In this document: piece by piece, positions 50,498-60,136 of the stretch | How positions within the stretch are numbered: position 1 is the first letter of the stretch | Layout: the number at the start of each line of letters is the position of its first letter | Source of the DNA: JAGQVA01 sp033764335 | GTDB lineage: Bacteria > Bacteroidota > Bacteroidia > J057 | Length of the DNA: 64,000 nt | Reading direction: 5' to 3' | Assembly: GCA_033764335.1 (NCBI GenBank) | Contig: JANRJC010000024.1 | Span: 23,032-87,031 of the forward strand | Made by a program: the position numbers and the translations under genes | The notes under the pieces: model-generated | Told to the model about the DNA's origin: nothing | Databases searched by the model: none | What the model saw: only the letters and a program-made list of their open reading frames with translations

Positions 50498-52696
50498 CTA
50501 GTAACCGGTATTCTGGGTAAGATTGGGATTGGCAGTAATGTCGGAAGCCGGGATCGGATATACGTCATAAATTTCTGATACCGATTTCCCTTCGGCGACA
50601 CCGCCTTTCCAAGGCCACAGGTAGGAAGAGTTGCTGAATTTGCTAAACCGCACGAGGTCGGTTCTGCGATGACATTCCCATACCAGTTCCCTTGCGCGTT
50701 CGTCAAGGATGAAGTCCAGTGTCAGGTCAGATGTTTCGATATTGCCGGAAGGACCATCGTAAGCTCTTTCCCGAATTTCGTTTACCCGGTCGAGGGCATC
50801 GGAAGTACTACCTCCTGCTCCCCCTCTCAGAATAGCCTCTGCATACATGAGGTAAACATCTGCCAGTCGGAACATCGGGAAGTCGGTATCTACAAAGGTA
50901 GGATCAGAACCCGGGGCACCTGTAGAAGTTACGTTTTTGTATTTAGTGATGGCGTATCCCTGGGTAAACTGGGAAATGTCTTCAATTTCTTTGGACTGGC
51001 CTTCGGTGTAAAACAATGCCCTGCGGTCAAAGCTGGTGAGTTCAACGGAATAGGTATAATCGGGTCTGTCGAGGTAAAGTTTGATCTGGTAAGTACCGGC
51101 AGAAGGAATGGCGATATTTCCACCGTTTATTTCCAGAATAGCATTGGCCCCGTCGTCGCCGTAGTTGAGTCCCCAATCGTCATTGGCACGGAATTTCACC
51201 TCTCCTGCAATCAGGTCGGCGGTGATTACCCATGCTCCTTCGGTAGCGTTGTATGTCATGTCCTGATCGGAATTCCAGCCGTCGGCGGTGGCCGAACCAA
51301 TCAGCCCCCAGGTGGTTTTGGAAATAGTATAAGTCAACGCAGCTATGTCCACATTGAGTTTGTAGAAACCTGCGTCAGCAACTTTCAGGTTGTCTCCTCC
51401 TGAATCCAGTGTTCCGTCTGCCCCGGTATCGCCGTAGTTTACGTCCCAGTTGGGGCCAGTGGTGAATTTGAATTCAGTATTGGCGTCAAACCAGAAATAA
51501 CCTTCGTATTTGTCATCACTGGCAACAGAAGTCATAACGGTTGCAGTATTGGCAGGATCCCAGCCCTGATAACCTCCGGGAACATAGATTTTGGGATAAC
51601 TGGCGGTATTGCCTTCACTCGGAGCTACGATTACACTTCCGGTACCTACTGCGGGGAATTTGTCCACAATAGCGCTGGTGGTACGGATACCGCCCCAACC
51701 TCCGTCAATACCGTATTCGGAAGGACTCATTCCACCACCTACGGCGGCGTGTACCATGAAGGTCATACCTCCCCAGGTTTTACTGCGAAGTCCGTCAAAG
51801 TTGATCGGGAAGATGATTTCGTCGGACTGGTGGTTGTCGGCCAAGAAGAGGTTTTTATACTCTGGCTCCAGGGTATATCCTGCATCCATTACTCTGCGGC
51901 AATAGGTCACACACTCGGTGTATTTTGCCTGACCGGTGTAAACTTCGGCGTTGAGGTAGAGTTTTGCCAGAAGGGTCCAGGCAGCCGCCTGGTCTGCGCG
52001 GCCATATTCATTCTGCCGGGGACCGACCATCTGGGATTCGATCTCAAGAAGTTCTGCTTCAATGAAGGCAAACAGGTCGCTTTCATTGATTTGCTCCGGG
52101 AAAAAAGAGCCGACGGCGTCTTCTTCTGTTACGAAGGGTACATTTCTGAACAGGTCGAGGGCATGCCAGTAACTCAGTGCGCGGAGAAAACGCGCTTCGG
52201 TGCGGTATTCGGCTACGTCTGCACGGGTAGCGGCATCCACATTGCGGCTGTCGAGTTTTTCATCCGTGGTTTCTCTCAGGTATTCATTTACTAGCGAAAT
52301 CTGATAAAAAATCCGGTTGTACATCGCTGTAATAAACTCATTGCTCGAATTCCAGTCCTGTTGGTGGAAGTCGTGAATGTTTCCGTCATTCCAGGCTATC
52401 ACTGCTTCATCGGTGGACAGTTCCTGCGCTTTCCAGTATTGGCGGAGGTAGGTGGAAAATCCTTCGTCAATCCCGCTGATGTCGGGCTGGCCGGAAGGGC
52501 CTTCCTGTCCGCTAAGTGCATAACCTGCATAGAGTTTCGCCAGTACCTGACGGTAAGCGGCGGGGTCGTCATAAACCACGGCAGAGGTAACTTCGTCCTC
52601 ATCCAGCGGAATGACATTCAGATCGTTAAAGCAGGAAGTCATAAATACAGACATTCCCAGCAGTATGATCGTCAGATATTTAAAGGATAATTTCAT
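50498..52696 (-). CDS. susD: SusD-family starch-binding lipoprotein with an internal SusE-type insertion
   Basis: A 732-residue lipoprotein (lipobox VFMTSC, Cys22), about 200 residues longer than a usual SusD. Residues 22-350 and 555-732 are ordinary SusD: TPR-like helices (EYRTEARFLRALSYWHAL), GGWGGIRTTSAIVDKFP, then after the insertion DRRALFYTEGQ, FPMFRLADVYLMYAEAILRG, ILDERARELVWECHRRTDLVRF and the C-terminal YPIPASDITANPNLTQNTGY. Residues about 354-554 are two starch-binding modules like those of the adjacent susE. It would cap the SusC barrel and deliver alpha-glucan oligosaccharides. The downstream gene susE follows after 29 bases, the upstream susC ends 18 bases before. Confidence 0.9.
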   Translation of the reverse strand: MKLSFKYLTIILLGMSVFMTSCFNDLNVIPLDEDEVTSAVVYDDPAAYRQVLAKLYAGYALSGQEGPSGQPDISGIDEGFSTYLRQYWKAQELSTDEAVIAWNDGNIHDFHQQDWNSSNEFITAMYNRIFYQISLVNEYLRETTDEKLDSRNVDAATRADVAEYRTEARFLRALSYWHALDLFRNVPFVTEEDAVGSFFPEQINESDLFAFIEAELLEIESQMVGPRQNEYGRADQAAAWTLLAKLYLNAEVYTGQAKYTECVTYCRRVMDAGYTLEPEYKNLFLADNHQSDEIIFPINFDGLRSKTWGGMTFMVHAAVGGGMSPSEYGIDGGWGGIRTTSAIVDKFPAVGTGSVIVAPSEGNTASYPKIYVPGGYQGWDPANTATVMTSVASDDKYEGYFWFDANTEFKFTTGPNWDVNYGDTGADGTLDSGGDNLKVADAGFYKLNVDIAALTYTISKTTWGLIGSATADGWNSDQDMTYNATEGAWVITADLIAGEVKFRANDDWGLNYGDDGANAILEINGGNIAIPSAGTYQIKLYLDRPDYTYSVELTSFDRRALFYTEGQSKEIEDISQFTQGYAITKYKNVTSTGAPGSDPTFVDTDFPMFRLADVYLMYAEAILRGGAGGSTSDALDRVNEIRERAYDGPSGNIETSDLTLDFILDERARELVWECHRRTDLVRFSKFSNSSYLWPWKGGVAEGKSVSEIYDVYPIPASDITANPNLTQNTGY
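51035..51637 (-). other. SusE-type double starch-binding module inserted in SusD
   Basis: Codons for SusD residues about 354-554. Compared with SusE residues 156-342, both halves align end to end: YPKIYVPGGYQGWDP against YPKLQVPGSYQGWDP, NWDVNYGDTGADGTLD against SWDVNWGDTGADGTLD, and WGLIGSATADGWNSDQDM against WGLIGSATPGGWDSDQDM. Over the 90 residues from that last block, I count about 55 identities by eye. The insertion lies between the SusD motifs RTTSAIVDKFPAV and DRRALFYTEGQ, which are adjacent in normal SusD proteins. Confidence 0.85.
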
Positions 52697-52714
52697 TTCT
52701 GTTTAATTTTTTGA

Positions 52715-55648
52715 TTAAAAGCCTGCATTCAAACCAATCATAAAGGTGCGGGAACGAGGATAAATGTTTCCGTCAATCCCATTAAATACCTCAGGATCAA
52801 GTCCCTGATACTGTGTAAACAATACCGGATTCTGAACCGTTGCTGAAAGTTTGACATATCCTTTTCCACCAAAAATATTGGAAAAGTTGTATCCCAGTGT
52901 TACGTTATCCAGTCGCAGGAAAGAAGCGTCCTGAATAAAGTGGTCGCTGAAATATTGGGGTACGGCAAAGTCTATAGCTGTAATGTCGGAATGGGCATTG
53001 TTGATGATGCCGGTACTGTTGTATAGGCGGTTGTAAAATGCGTAATCGGATAATATGTTGTTATATACATAGTTGCCGACATTGGCTCTTCCCGCAAAGG
53101 AGAAAAACAGATTTTTGTAGTTCAGCAGGGAGGTGAATCCAAAAAATGCATCGGGTGCGGGTTTCTCGAGACGATAACGGTCTTCAAGGGTAATCTGCCC
53201 GTCTTCGTTCCGATCCACATACAATCCTTCAATGGGTACACCTGCTTCGTCATACACCTGCTCCCATACATAGTAAGAGTTGGCAGGATAACCTACGCTG
53301 TGAATCTGAATGGTATTTCCTACCCCTCCGCCGATTCCACCTACCAGTACGCCCGGATAATTGGGGTCTTCTGAGGCGGTCAGACGGGTGATTTCGTTGG
53401 TATTTGCCGTAACATTAAAGCCAATATCCCAGGTGAAATTGTCTTTCATAACCGGAATAACATTGATCGAAAACTCTACCCCATTATTTTCCAGATCGCC
53501 TACGTTGGTAGTGATGAAGTTGGTAAGGTTGGTACCGGCAGGTACGGGGATAAAGTTTAACAGGTCAGTGGTCGTTCTGCGATAGTATTCGATCGAGCCG
53601 TAAATCCGGTTGCGAAGGAATCCATAGTCGAGGGCGATGTTATAGGTAGTAGTCTCTTCCCATTTGATATTGGCATCATAGCCGTTGGGGCGGAGCGTGC
53701 TGATAAAATCATTTCCAAACTGATACTGCGCATTGTTTAAGCTGCTCTGATAGCGGGCGAGGTAAGGATAATAGTCTCCTCCAATGTCCTGCTGACCGGT
53801 GATGCCGTAACCGAGGCGGAGTTTCAAGCGGGAAAATTTCGCTTCGCTGTTATCCAATACTTTCCATGCAAAGGCAGCAGCAGGGAACATACCCCAGCGG
53901 TTGTCTTCCGAAAAACGGGAAGTGCCGTCTCTTCTCAGCGTAAAGGTGAAAAGGAATTTCTCCATGAGGGTGTAATTCACCCGACCAAATAGTGAAACGA
54001 GGTAATACTCTTTCGGGAAAGTATTTTCCGGCTGAAGAATTTTGGAACCGTCAGCACTGGTGGAAAAATTGTAGTTGTCCCGGAAAAAATGCTGCCAGGA
54101 ATAACCACCCATCACATCTATTGTGGAGGAACCGAGGGTTTTGTTGTAGTTCAGGTAAAACTCCAGCAACTCGTTATTTTTTTCCTGCCAGTACTCCTGT
54201 TTGCGTCCGCCATCCACAAAAGCGAAAGCGGCATTCGCCGGAACGTCCACGGTGCCTTCGCCACGCGAGTGATCATAGCCGAGGTTAAGATTGGCTCTCA
54301 AATCAGGCAAAAACCAGAAACGGTAGTCAATCGTTACATTGGCAATGTAGCGGGTTACGTTGGAGCGGTCATCGCGCATTTCCAGCAGGGCAACGGGGTT
54401 GGCAGGAGCCAGTGTATTGGGGTTGCCATTTGCCTGTGTCCAAGTGAAAAAACCACCGTACTGGCTGTTGTCGTCTCTTACCGGTTTGGTCGGGTCAAAG
54501 CTTACCGCTGAGCCAATTGCTCCCTGGTTTGCAAACTGGTCGCGGGAGAACATGGTCTTTAATCCCACATTTACCTGAAGCATATTGTTCAGGAATTTGG
54601 GGTTTACATTAATTGCGGCAGTAGTACGTCCGAAATGGTCCGTTTTTAGAATACCTTCTTTGTCTGTATAACCCAACGAAACGCGGTAAGGAACGTTTCC
54701 GATCCCTCCGGCGAGGCTTACATTGTGGTCATGGAAGGTAGCTGTCTGGAAGATTTCAGACTGCCAGTCGGTATTGGCTGTGCCCAAAAGGGTACGCGCC
54801 GGGTGACCGTCTGCATAACGGGTATTGATCAGTGAGCGAAACTCATCGGCGCTGAGCACATCTATTTCATTGATGCGGTTGCTGAAAGCAATGCTACCAT
54901 TGTAGTTTACGCTGACTTTTTTCCCGAGCGATCCTTTTTTTGTGGTGATCATAATGACCCCATTGGAAGCGCGCGAACCATAAATGGCCGTAGCAGAGGC
55001 ATCTTTCAGAACGGTGAAGGTTTCGATATCGTTAGGGTTGACGATGTTGAGTGGATTACGTGAACCCGAAATATCGTCGCTGGCGACGGGTACACCGTCA
55101 ATGACAATCAGCGGATCGTTGGTCGCACTAAGGGAAGAACCGCCGCGAATGCGGATGGTTGAGCCTCCCCCCGGATCGCCCCCGGTAGTGATCTGCACCC
55201 CGGCAACTTTTCCCGCCAGCAATTCCTGCGGAGAGGTAATGTTACCTTTGTTGAAATATTCCGATTTGATGGCCTGAACGGAGCCGGTGGCGTCGTCCTT
55301 TTTGACGGAACCGTAACCGATAATAACCACTTCGTCGGTAGTAATATTTTCCGAAATCATGCTGATGATCAGGATATCATCGGCGTCTGCGGAAAACTCT
55401 TGGGGTACATAACCAAGATAAGTGACCCGGATCGTTTGCGATCCGTCGGGTACTACAATACGGAAACTTCCGTCCTGGCCAGTAAATGCTCCGGTAGTAG
55501 TCCCAACTACCAAAACACTCGCCCCGGCCAATGGATCGCCCGTCGCTGAATCCGTAACTTTTCCTGTCAGGGTTTTTTGCCCGAACATAAAAGCAGGAAA
55601 CACGACTAAGACAAATACCAGTTGAATTACGTGGATTAGTTTAGTCAT
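52715..55648 (-). CDS. susC: SusC-family TonB-dependent outer-membrane transporter
   Basis: A 977-residue SusC/RagA receptor: signal peptide (FPAFMFGQ), a CarboxypepD_reg-like domain (LTGKVTDSATGDPLAGASVLV), then the plug with the typical SusC motif EVVIIGYGSVKKDDATGS-like DEVVIIGYGSVKKDD and the TonB-linked outer-membrane protein segment GSTIRIRGGSSLSATNDPLIVIDGVPV, then a 22-strand barrel ending RTFMIGLNAGF. It imports malto-oligosaccharides into the periplasm using TonB energy. It is 79 bases after the GH13 lipoprotein gene and followed by susD and susE. Confidence 0.93.
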   Translation of the reverse strand: MTKLIHVIQLVFVLVVFPAFMFGQKTLTGKVTDSATGDPLAGASVLVVGTTTGAFTGQDGSFRIVVPDGSQTIRVTYLGYVPQEFSADADDILIISMISENITTDEVVIIGYGSVKKDDATGSVQAIKSEYFNKGNITSPQELLAGKVAGVQITTGGDPGGGSTIRIRGGSSLSATNDPLIVIDGVPVASDDISGSRNPLNIVNPNDIETFTVLKDASATAIYGSRASNGVIMITTKKGSLGKKVSVNYNGSIAFSNRINEIDVLSADEFRSLINTRYADGHPARTLLGTANTDWQSEIFQTATFHDHNVSLAGGIGNVPYRVSLGYTDKEGILKTDHFGRTTAAINVNPKFLNNMLQVNVGLKTMFSRDQFANQGAIGSAVSFDPTKPVRDDNSQYGGFFTWTQANGNPNTLAPANPVALLEMRDDRSNVTRYIANVTIDYRFWFLPDLRANLNLGYDHSRGEGTVDVPANAAFAFVDGGRKQEYWQEKNNELLEFYLNYNKTLGSSTIDVMGGYSWQHFFRDNYNFSTSADGSKILQPENTFPKEYYLVSLFGRVNYTLMEKFLFTFTLRRDGTSRFSEDNRWGMFPAAAFAWKVLDNSEAKFSRLKLRLGYGITGQQDIGGDYYPYLARYQSSLNNAQYQFGNDFISTLRPNGYDANIKWEETTTYNIALDYGFLRNRIYGSIEYYRRTTTDLLNFIPVPAGTNLTNFITTNVGDLENNGVEFSINVIPVMKDNFTWDIGFNVTANTNEITRLTASEDPNYPGVLVGGIGGGVGNTIQIHSVGYPANSYYVWEQVYDEAGVPIEGLYVDRNEDGQITLEDRYRLEKPAPDAFFGFTSLLNYKNLFFSFAGRANVGNYVYNNILSDYAFYNRLYNSTGIINNAHSDITAIDFAVPQYFSDHFIQDASFLRLDNVTLGYNFSNIFGGKGYVKLSATVQNPVLFTQYQGLDPEVFNGIDGNIYPRSRTFMIGLNAGF

Positions 55649-55727
55649 ACAAGTAGTAATTTAGTTGATAACAATTTGAAATACAGATCATATCAATAGC
55701 ATTATGAGTTGATCCAATAGAAGAAAG

Positions 55728-57101
55728 CTACTTACTTAAAAGCCGATAACCCCAAGGGGCAAGGGTATAAGATTCTGCCGGTTTTATTTCGACCGATTCT
55801 CCGGTGAAAACATCCTTATAACTTCCCGTATGTGCATCTCCTTCACAGCTAAACGTTTGCTCTTCGGCGGATAGATTGACCATAACTAACACTTTGTTGT
55901 TTTCCTTTTCGGTGAAAAAGGTATAAACATCTTCGCTTTTTTCATTGTTGATTTTTGTCATCTTCCCGCCATACTCTCCGTTCCACATCGCCGGATTTTC
56001 TTTATTAAATTTAAGAAGAGTTGTGTAAAATGCAGCATCGGGATGTTCTTTCCACTCAATTACATCTTTTTCAAAAAATTTGAGTCGGCGGTTTAATCCT
56101 ACTTCTTGTCCGGTATAAAGCAGCGGCATACCGGGTAAAGTGAGTGCCAGCACGGCAAAGGTTTTGTAGCCGTCTCCCATGCGCTCAAACTCGGTGCCAC
56201 TCCAGCTATTTTCGTCGTGGTTGGTGATAAACTGCATCCGGTAGGCATACTCCGGAAAGGTATCATTTTCCCAAGTTGCGTAATATTCGTCTATAGCGGA
56301 GGCGTTTTTTTCTCCTTTGGCGATTTCGTTTAAAAGACCGTGAAACTTCCATGCGTAAGACATTTCAAAAGCGGAGTGCTGCACCGGTATTTCTGCTTCC
56401 GCCAGCATAAATACTTCGCGGGTTTTATTCAGTTGTTGGCGACAATCATTCCAGAAATCCACGGGAATCATGTGCGCCACATCACAGCGATAGCCGTCAA
56501 TATCACACTCTACGATCCAGTATTTCATCGCATCAATCATTGCCTGGCGCATTTCCTTATTGCTATAATCGAGGTGGATGACATCTTCCCAATCGGCTAC
56601 CGGTGGTTTAAAGTTGCCTTTGTCGTCTTTCATGTACCAGTCGGGATGTTGGGTGGTCCATGCGTGATCCCAGGAGGTGTGATTGGGTACCCAGTCGAGG
56701 ATTAGGTACATTCCGGCTGCGTGAACCTGTGCGACGAGGTTCCTGAGGTCTTCGACCGTACCGTGTTCCGGGTTGACCTGGAGGTAATCTTTTACGGAAT
56801 AATAACTTCCGAGCGAACCTTTCCGGTTTTTTTCGCCGATTTCAAATACAGGCATCAGCCAGAGAATGTCCACACCCATCGCTTTGAGGCGGGGAATATG
56901 AGTGGCAAATTCATTGAAAGTACCCGAAGGGGTGTACTGTCGTAGGTTTACTTCGTAAATGGTCGCATTACGGGACCATTCGGGGAAGGTGGCATAAACC
57001 GTGGTGTCGGTCGTTTCTACAACCGGGGCGGTTGTAGGTTCGTTTTTACAGGAGATGAATCCCAGCAAGGCCAGGACCAGCAGGTAAGTAGTTCGTTTCA
57101 T
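55728..57101 (-). CDS. GH13 alpha-amylase lipoprotein (SusG/SusA-like)
   Basis: A 457-residue GH13 enzyme with a lipobox (LLGFISC, Cys18), so it is anchored to a membrane. The barrel starts at SRNATIYEVNLRQYTPSGTF. Catalytic residues: D207 (DGYRCDVAHM), E235 (MLAEAEIP) and D296 (FITNHDENSW). It lacks the extra starch-binding domains of Bacteroides SusG and may act as surface amylase or periplasmic neopullulanase. It is the first gene of the minus-strand sus operon and is divergent from the MFS importer across 206 bases. Confidence 0.9.
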   Translation of the reverse strand: MKRTTYLLVLALLGFISCKNEPTTAPVVETTDTTVYATFPEWSRNATIYEVNLRQYTPSGTFNEFATHIPRLKAMGVDILWLMPVFEIGEKNRKGSLGSYYSVKDYLQVNPEHGTVEDLRNLVAQVHAAGMYLILDWVPNHTSWDHAWTTQHPDWYMKDDKGNFKPPVADWEDVIHLDYSNKEMRQAMIDAMKYWIVECDIDGYRCDVAHMIPVDFWNDCRQQLNKTREVFMLAEAEIPVQHSAFEMSYAWKFHGLLNEIAKGEKNASAIDEYYATWENDTFPEYAYRMQFITNHDENSWSGTEFERMGDGYKTFAVLALTLPGMPLLYTGQEVGLNRRLKFFEKDVIEWKEHPDAAFYTTLLKFNKENPAMWNGEYGGKMTKINNEKSEDVYTFFTEKENNKVLVMVNLSAEEQTFSCEGDAHTGSYKDVFTGESVEIKPAESYTLAPWGYRLLSK

Positions 57102-57307
57102 TAATCGTGGATTAGTAGTATTTCCTTTAATCTCCGAAAATTAATACCTCTTTATTCTCGCATCGCACCAGCGGATAAATTGGGACTTTTTTTGTGAGAA
57201 AAAAGGTGCCATCGGATCAATTGGTACACTGACACATTTTCCCGAAACAGGATTATGCTTATGTTCACGTAGATTTTATCGAATATAATCATACTACTAC
57301 TCATTCA

Positions 57308-58645
57308 ATGGAAAAACCTCGTCTTTCTTTTTGGCAAATCTGGAACATGAGTTTTGGCTTTATGGGCATCCAGATCGGTTTTGGCCTCCAGAATGCCAAT
57401 GCCAGCCGCATCCTACAATCCTTTGGTGCAGATGTTGAACACTTGTCATGGTTCTGGCTTGTAGCTCCGCTCACCGGGATGATTGTGCAGCCCATTATCG
57501 GGCATTACAGCGACCGTACATGGAACCGGATGGGCCGGCGTAAACCCTATTTTCTGACGGGGGCATTATTGGCTTCTCTTGCTTTGGTATTGCTGCCCAA
57601 CAGTGGTACACTGACTGCTTTTATCCCTGCCCTTTATGTGGGCGCGGGTATGCTCATGATGATGGACGCCTCTATTAATGTGGCGATGGAACCTTTTCGC
57701 GCTTTAGTGGCAGACATGTTGCCTTCTGACCAGCGTACGCTGGGTTTTTCGATTCAGACCTGTCTGATTGGGATTGGTGCCGTAATCGGATCATGGTTGC
57801 CCAATATTCTGGGCGACTGGCTCGACCTCGGTCAATCACGGGATGAGTTTGGGAATTATGGTTATTTGTTTCTTGCCTTTTACGTAGGTGCTTCAATTTT
57901 CATTACCACTATTCTATGGACAATATTTACTACTAAAGAATATCCTCCCGAAGAATATAACAAATATCATCCCGTAGCAGATGAAAACGTTGCGGATGAG
58001 GGTTTCTTCGAAATCTTTAAAGATTTTGCCCGTATGCCTAAAACGATGCGCCAATTGGGACTCGTTCAGTTTTTTTCCTGGTTTGCACTTTTTTCGATGT
58101 GGGTGTATATGACCTCGGCCATGGCTACTCATATATATGGTCTGGAGGCTAATGATACCCAGTCTCCCCAATTTCAGGAAGCTGGGCAGAATGTGGGGTT
58201 TTTATTTGGTATCTATAACCTGGTCGCCACTTTTGTTGCGCTGCTTCTTCCCGCCATTGCCCTGAAACTCGGACGAAAACGCACCCATGCGGTGAGCCTT
58301 ACCGCCGGAGGTTTGGGCCTTATTTCCCTGTTTTTCCTGAAAAATACGGATATGATGATTTTTAGCATGGTAGGGATCGGTATTGCTTGGGCTAGTATCC
58401 TGGCGATGCCTTATGCAATCCTCGCCGGTTCTATTCCGGGTGGGAAAATGGGCATTTATATGGGCATATTTAATTTTTTTATCACCGGACCTCAAATACT
58501 CAACGGCATCATTGGAGGCCCTATGGTAAAATATATTTACAACTCTCAACCCATTTACGCCATTGTAACAGCAGGTTTTTTCCTACTTTTAGGTGCGGTC
58601 GCGGTGTTATTTGTTGACGATGTGGACGAAAAAGTTGTTAAGTAA
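57308..58645 (+). CDS. MFS transporter, SLC45/maltose-type
   Basis: A 445-residue, 12-helix transporter of the GPH/SLC45-like group: helix 1 (IWNMSFGFMGIQIGFGLQNAN), the loop motif GHYSDRTWNRMGRRKPYF, and MDASINVAMEPFRALVADMLPSDQR are those of sucrose/maltose symporters found in Bacteroidota starch loci. It would move maltose or maltodextrin from periplasm to cytoplasm, where the GH31 enzyme would split it. Divergent from the sus operon. It is a single gene; the promoter is degenerate (TTTT 57237, TATGTTCA 57260). Confidence 0.88.
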   Translation: MEKPRLSFWQIWNMSFGFMGIQIGFGLQNANASRILQSFGADVEHLSWFWLVAPLTGMIVQPIIGHYSDRTWNRMGRRKPYFLTGALLASLALVLLPNSGTLTAFIPALYVGAGMLMMMDASINVAMEPFRALVADMLPSDQRTLGFSIQTCLIGIGAVIGSWLPNILGDWLDLGQSRDEFGNYGYLFLAFYVGASIFITTILWTIFTTKEYPPEEYNKYHPVADENVADEGFFEIFKDFARMPKTMRQLGLVQFFSWFALFSMWVYMTSAMATHIYGLEANDTQSPQFQEAGQNVGFLFGIYNLVATFVALLLPAIALKLGRKRTHAVSLTAGGLGLISLFFLKNTDMMIFSMVGIGIAWASILAMPYAILAGSIPGGKMGIYMGIFNFFITGPQILNGIIGGPMVKYIYNSQPIYAIVTAGFFLLLGAVAVLFVDDVDEKVVK

Positions 58646-58709
58646 TAAGGCAACGGTTTTCGCTTTTAAGGTTGGCAGAAAAGACTTAGATTTAGGACGA
58701 AAAACTCTG

Positions 58710-58740
58710 TTTGGCTTGCATCCAGACAGCTTGTTGTTTG
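58710..58740 (+). promoter_or_regulatory. promoter of the four-gene exported-protein operon
   Basis: TTTG (58710-58713) and GTTGTTTG (58733-58740, conserved TTTG half) are 19 bases apart; the ATG follows at 58771. Confidence 0.5.
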
Positions 58741-58770
58741 TCATTAAATTATTTACTAAAAACTAAAACT

Positions 58771-59478
58771 ATGTACCGGAATAACCCTCATTTAGCTTGG
58801 GGCAAAACGAATAAGACACTGGGTTATGTGCTGAAACCTTCCCGGAGTCTGATTCTGTTGCTTATGGCAGTTGTAATGCTGCTCGGAGGCCCCATTGGAT
58901 GTAAATCGAAGAAAAAAATTACCGAAACAGAAAACAAAGAGGAAACGCTTGCCGCTGCCAATATGCAATTGGCCAAAGCAAAGGCTGCGCTTCAATCCAT
59001 CTTGGACGCTCAGTACACCAGCTTGGCTCAGGTGGACGCCGCTGAAAAAGAACTCGCGGCCATTAAAGCAATGGGCATTACCGACCCGACGATTGTCGCC
59101 ATGATCCGTCAGGCCGAGGATAAACTCGCCGCCGAAAGAGAAAGGCTGCTTGCCCTCGAAAAAGCTAAAAAGGAAAAAGAATCCGCCGCAGCCTATAACG
59201 CTCAGCTAAATGGCTATTTTAATGATATAGCCAATGCCTCCAGCCTTAATATCGCTAATATGAAAATTGATCAGGCGATGGAAATGTTTAGCTCCGAAGA
59301 TGTACCCGTCCTGATAATTATTGTTCAGGAAAACGGCCAGAATGACTATGATCGCCCGACCACGATCCGTAAATACCTGAACTACCTCAAGGATCAGAAA
59401 AAAAATCCTAATGAAGTGGAGAATGTTGTATTTGACAGCCGAGGAAAAATTCAGGAACTTCACCTGATCAAAAAATGA
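58771..59478 (+). CDS. coiled-coil lipoprotein, unknown function
   Basis: A 235-residue lipoprotein from ATG 58771. The signal is long: a polar start, hydrophobic stretch 26-40 and lipobox IGC (Cys44). Residues about 55-150 form an Ala/Lys/Glu-rich coiled-coil (NMQLAKAKAALQSILDAQ...KLAAERERLLALEKAKKEKES), and the rest is an alpha/beta domain (VPVLIIIVQENGQNDYDRP, TTIRKYLNYLKDQ). I do not recognise the C-terminal domain. It heads an operon of four exported proteins. Confidence 0.65.
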   Translation: MYRNNPHLAWGKTNKTLGYVLKPSRSLILLLMAVVMLLGGPIGCKSKKKITETENKEETLAAANMQLAKAKAALQSILDAQYTSLAQVDAAEKELAAIKAMGITDPTIVAMIRQAEDKLAAERERLLALEKAKKEKESAAAYNAQLNGYFNDIANASSLNIANMKIDQAMEMFSSEDVPVLIIIVQENGQNDYDRPTTIRKYLNYLKDQKKNPNEVENVVFDSRGKIQELHLIKK

Positions 59479-59535
59479 TTTCGGGTTTTAGCCCGACCCA
59501 TTATCTATCCAGAAATCCGAATAACTCTTTTTCTC

Positions 59536-60117
59536 ATGATGAAAAGTTGTAAATATCTGTTGTTGGCTTTCTTTGGAATAGCCTTCGTTTTACCCGTACT
59601 TGCTCAGGATGAGATGATTAGTCCTGAAAGAAAACGCGCCATTGACTCCCTTGCAATGGAGAAAGTGCGGGACCTCAGCCGGTATATTTCTATTATTGGC
59701 AACAAAGAAACGCCTTTTTCGGAAGGCAACCGGGTCATTGACCGCGCCGTGGAATTGTTTGCCGAAGGAAGTGAAATCGGCGTTTCCTCTCTCTATCGGG
59801 ATGAAATCCAGACTTTTGAAGTTCGGAGATACTTTGAAAGGCTAATGGCCCTGAATTATGACCGGGTCTCCGTCAACTGGTATAATATCCAATACATTAG
59901 CGATTTGGAACTCCAGCCTGACGGTACCTATGTCGGAGTCATTACGATCTATCAACGATTTGAAGGCACTACCGACGACGGCCTCACTTATAAAGATGTT
60001 ACCAAAAAGGATATTACCGTTTACGTAAAACGCAAATCCACCCAGATCAGTGGACGCCTTATTGAATTCTGGGATGTCCTGTTGGGCGACATCCGTGTTA
60101 CGGAAACTTTACCCTGA
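59536..60117 (+). CDS. exported hypothetical protein
   Basis: A 193-residue protein with a signal peptide (cleavage near VLAQ, residue 24) and a single domain of alpha/beta type (RAVELFAEGSEIGVSSLYRDEIQTFEVRRYFERL, then a beta-sheet YVGVITIYQRFEG, YKDVTKKDITVYV). It has no cysteine in the mature part and no catalytic motif; the length and order suggest an NTF2-like or ketosteroid-isomerase-like fold, though this is uncertain. It lies 57 bases after the lipoprotein gene and 19 before the next. Confidence 0.55.
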   Translation: MMKSCKYLLLAFFGIAFVLPVLAQDEMISPERKRAIDSLAMEKVRDLSRYISIIGNKETPFSEGNRVIDRAVELFAEGSEIGVSSLYRDEIQTFEVRRYFERLMALNYDRVSVNWYNIQYISDLELQPDGTYVGVITIYQRFEGTTDDGLTYKDVTKKDITVYVKRKSTQISGRLIEFWDVLLGDIRVTETLP

Positions 60118-60136
60118 CCCTTAAAATAATATCCAC

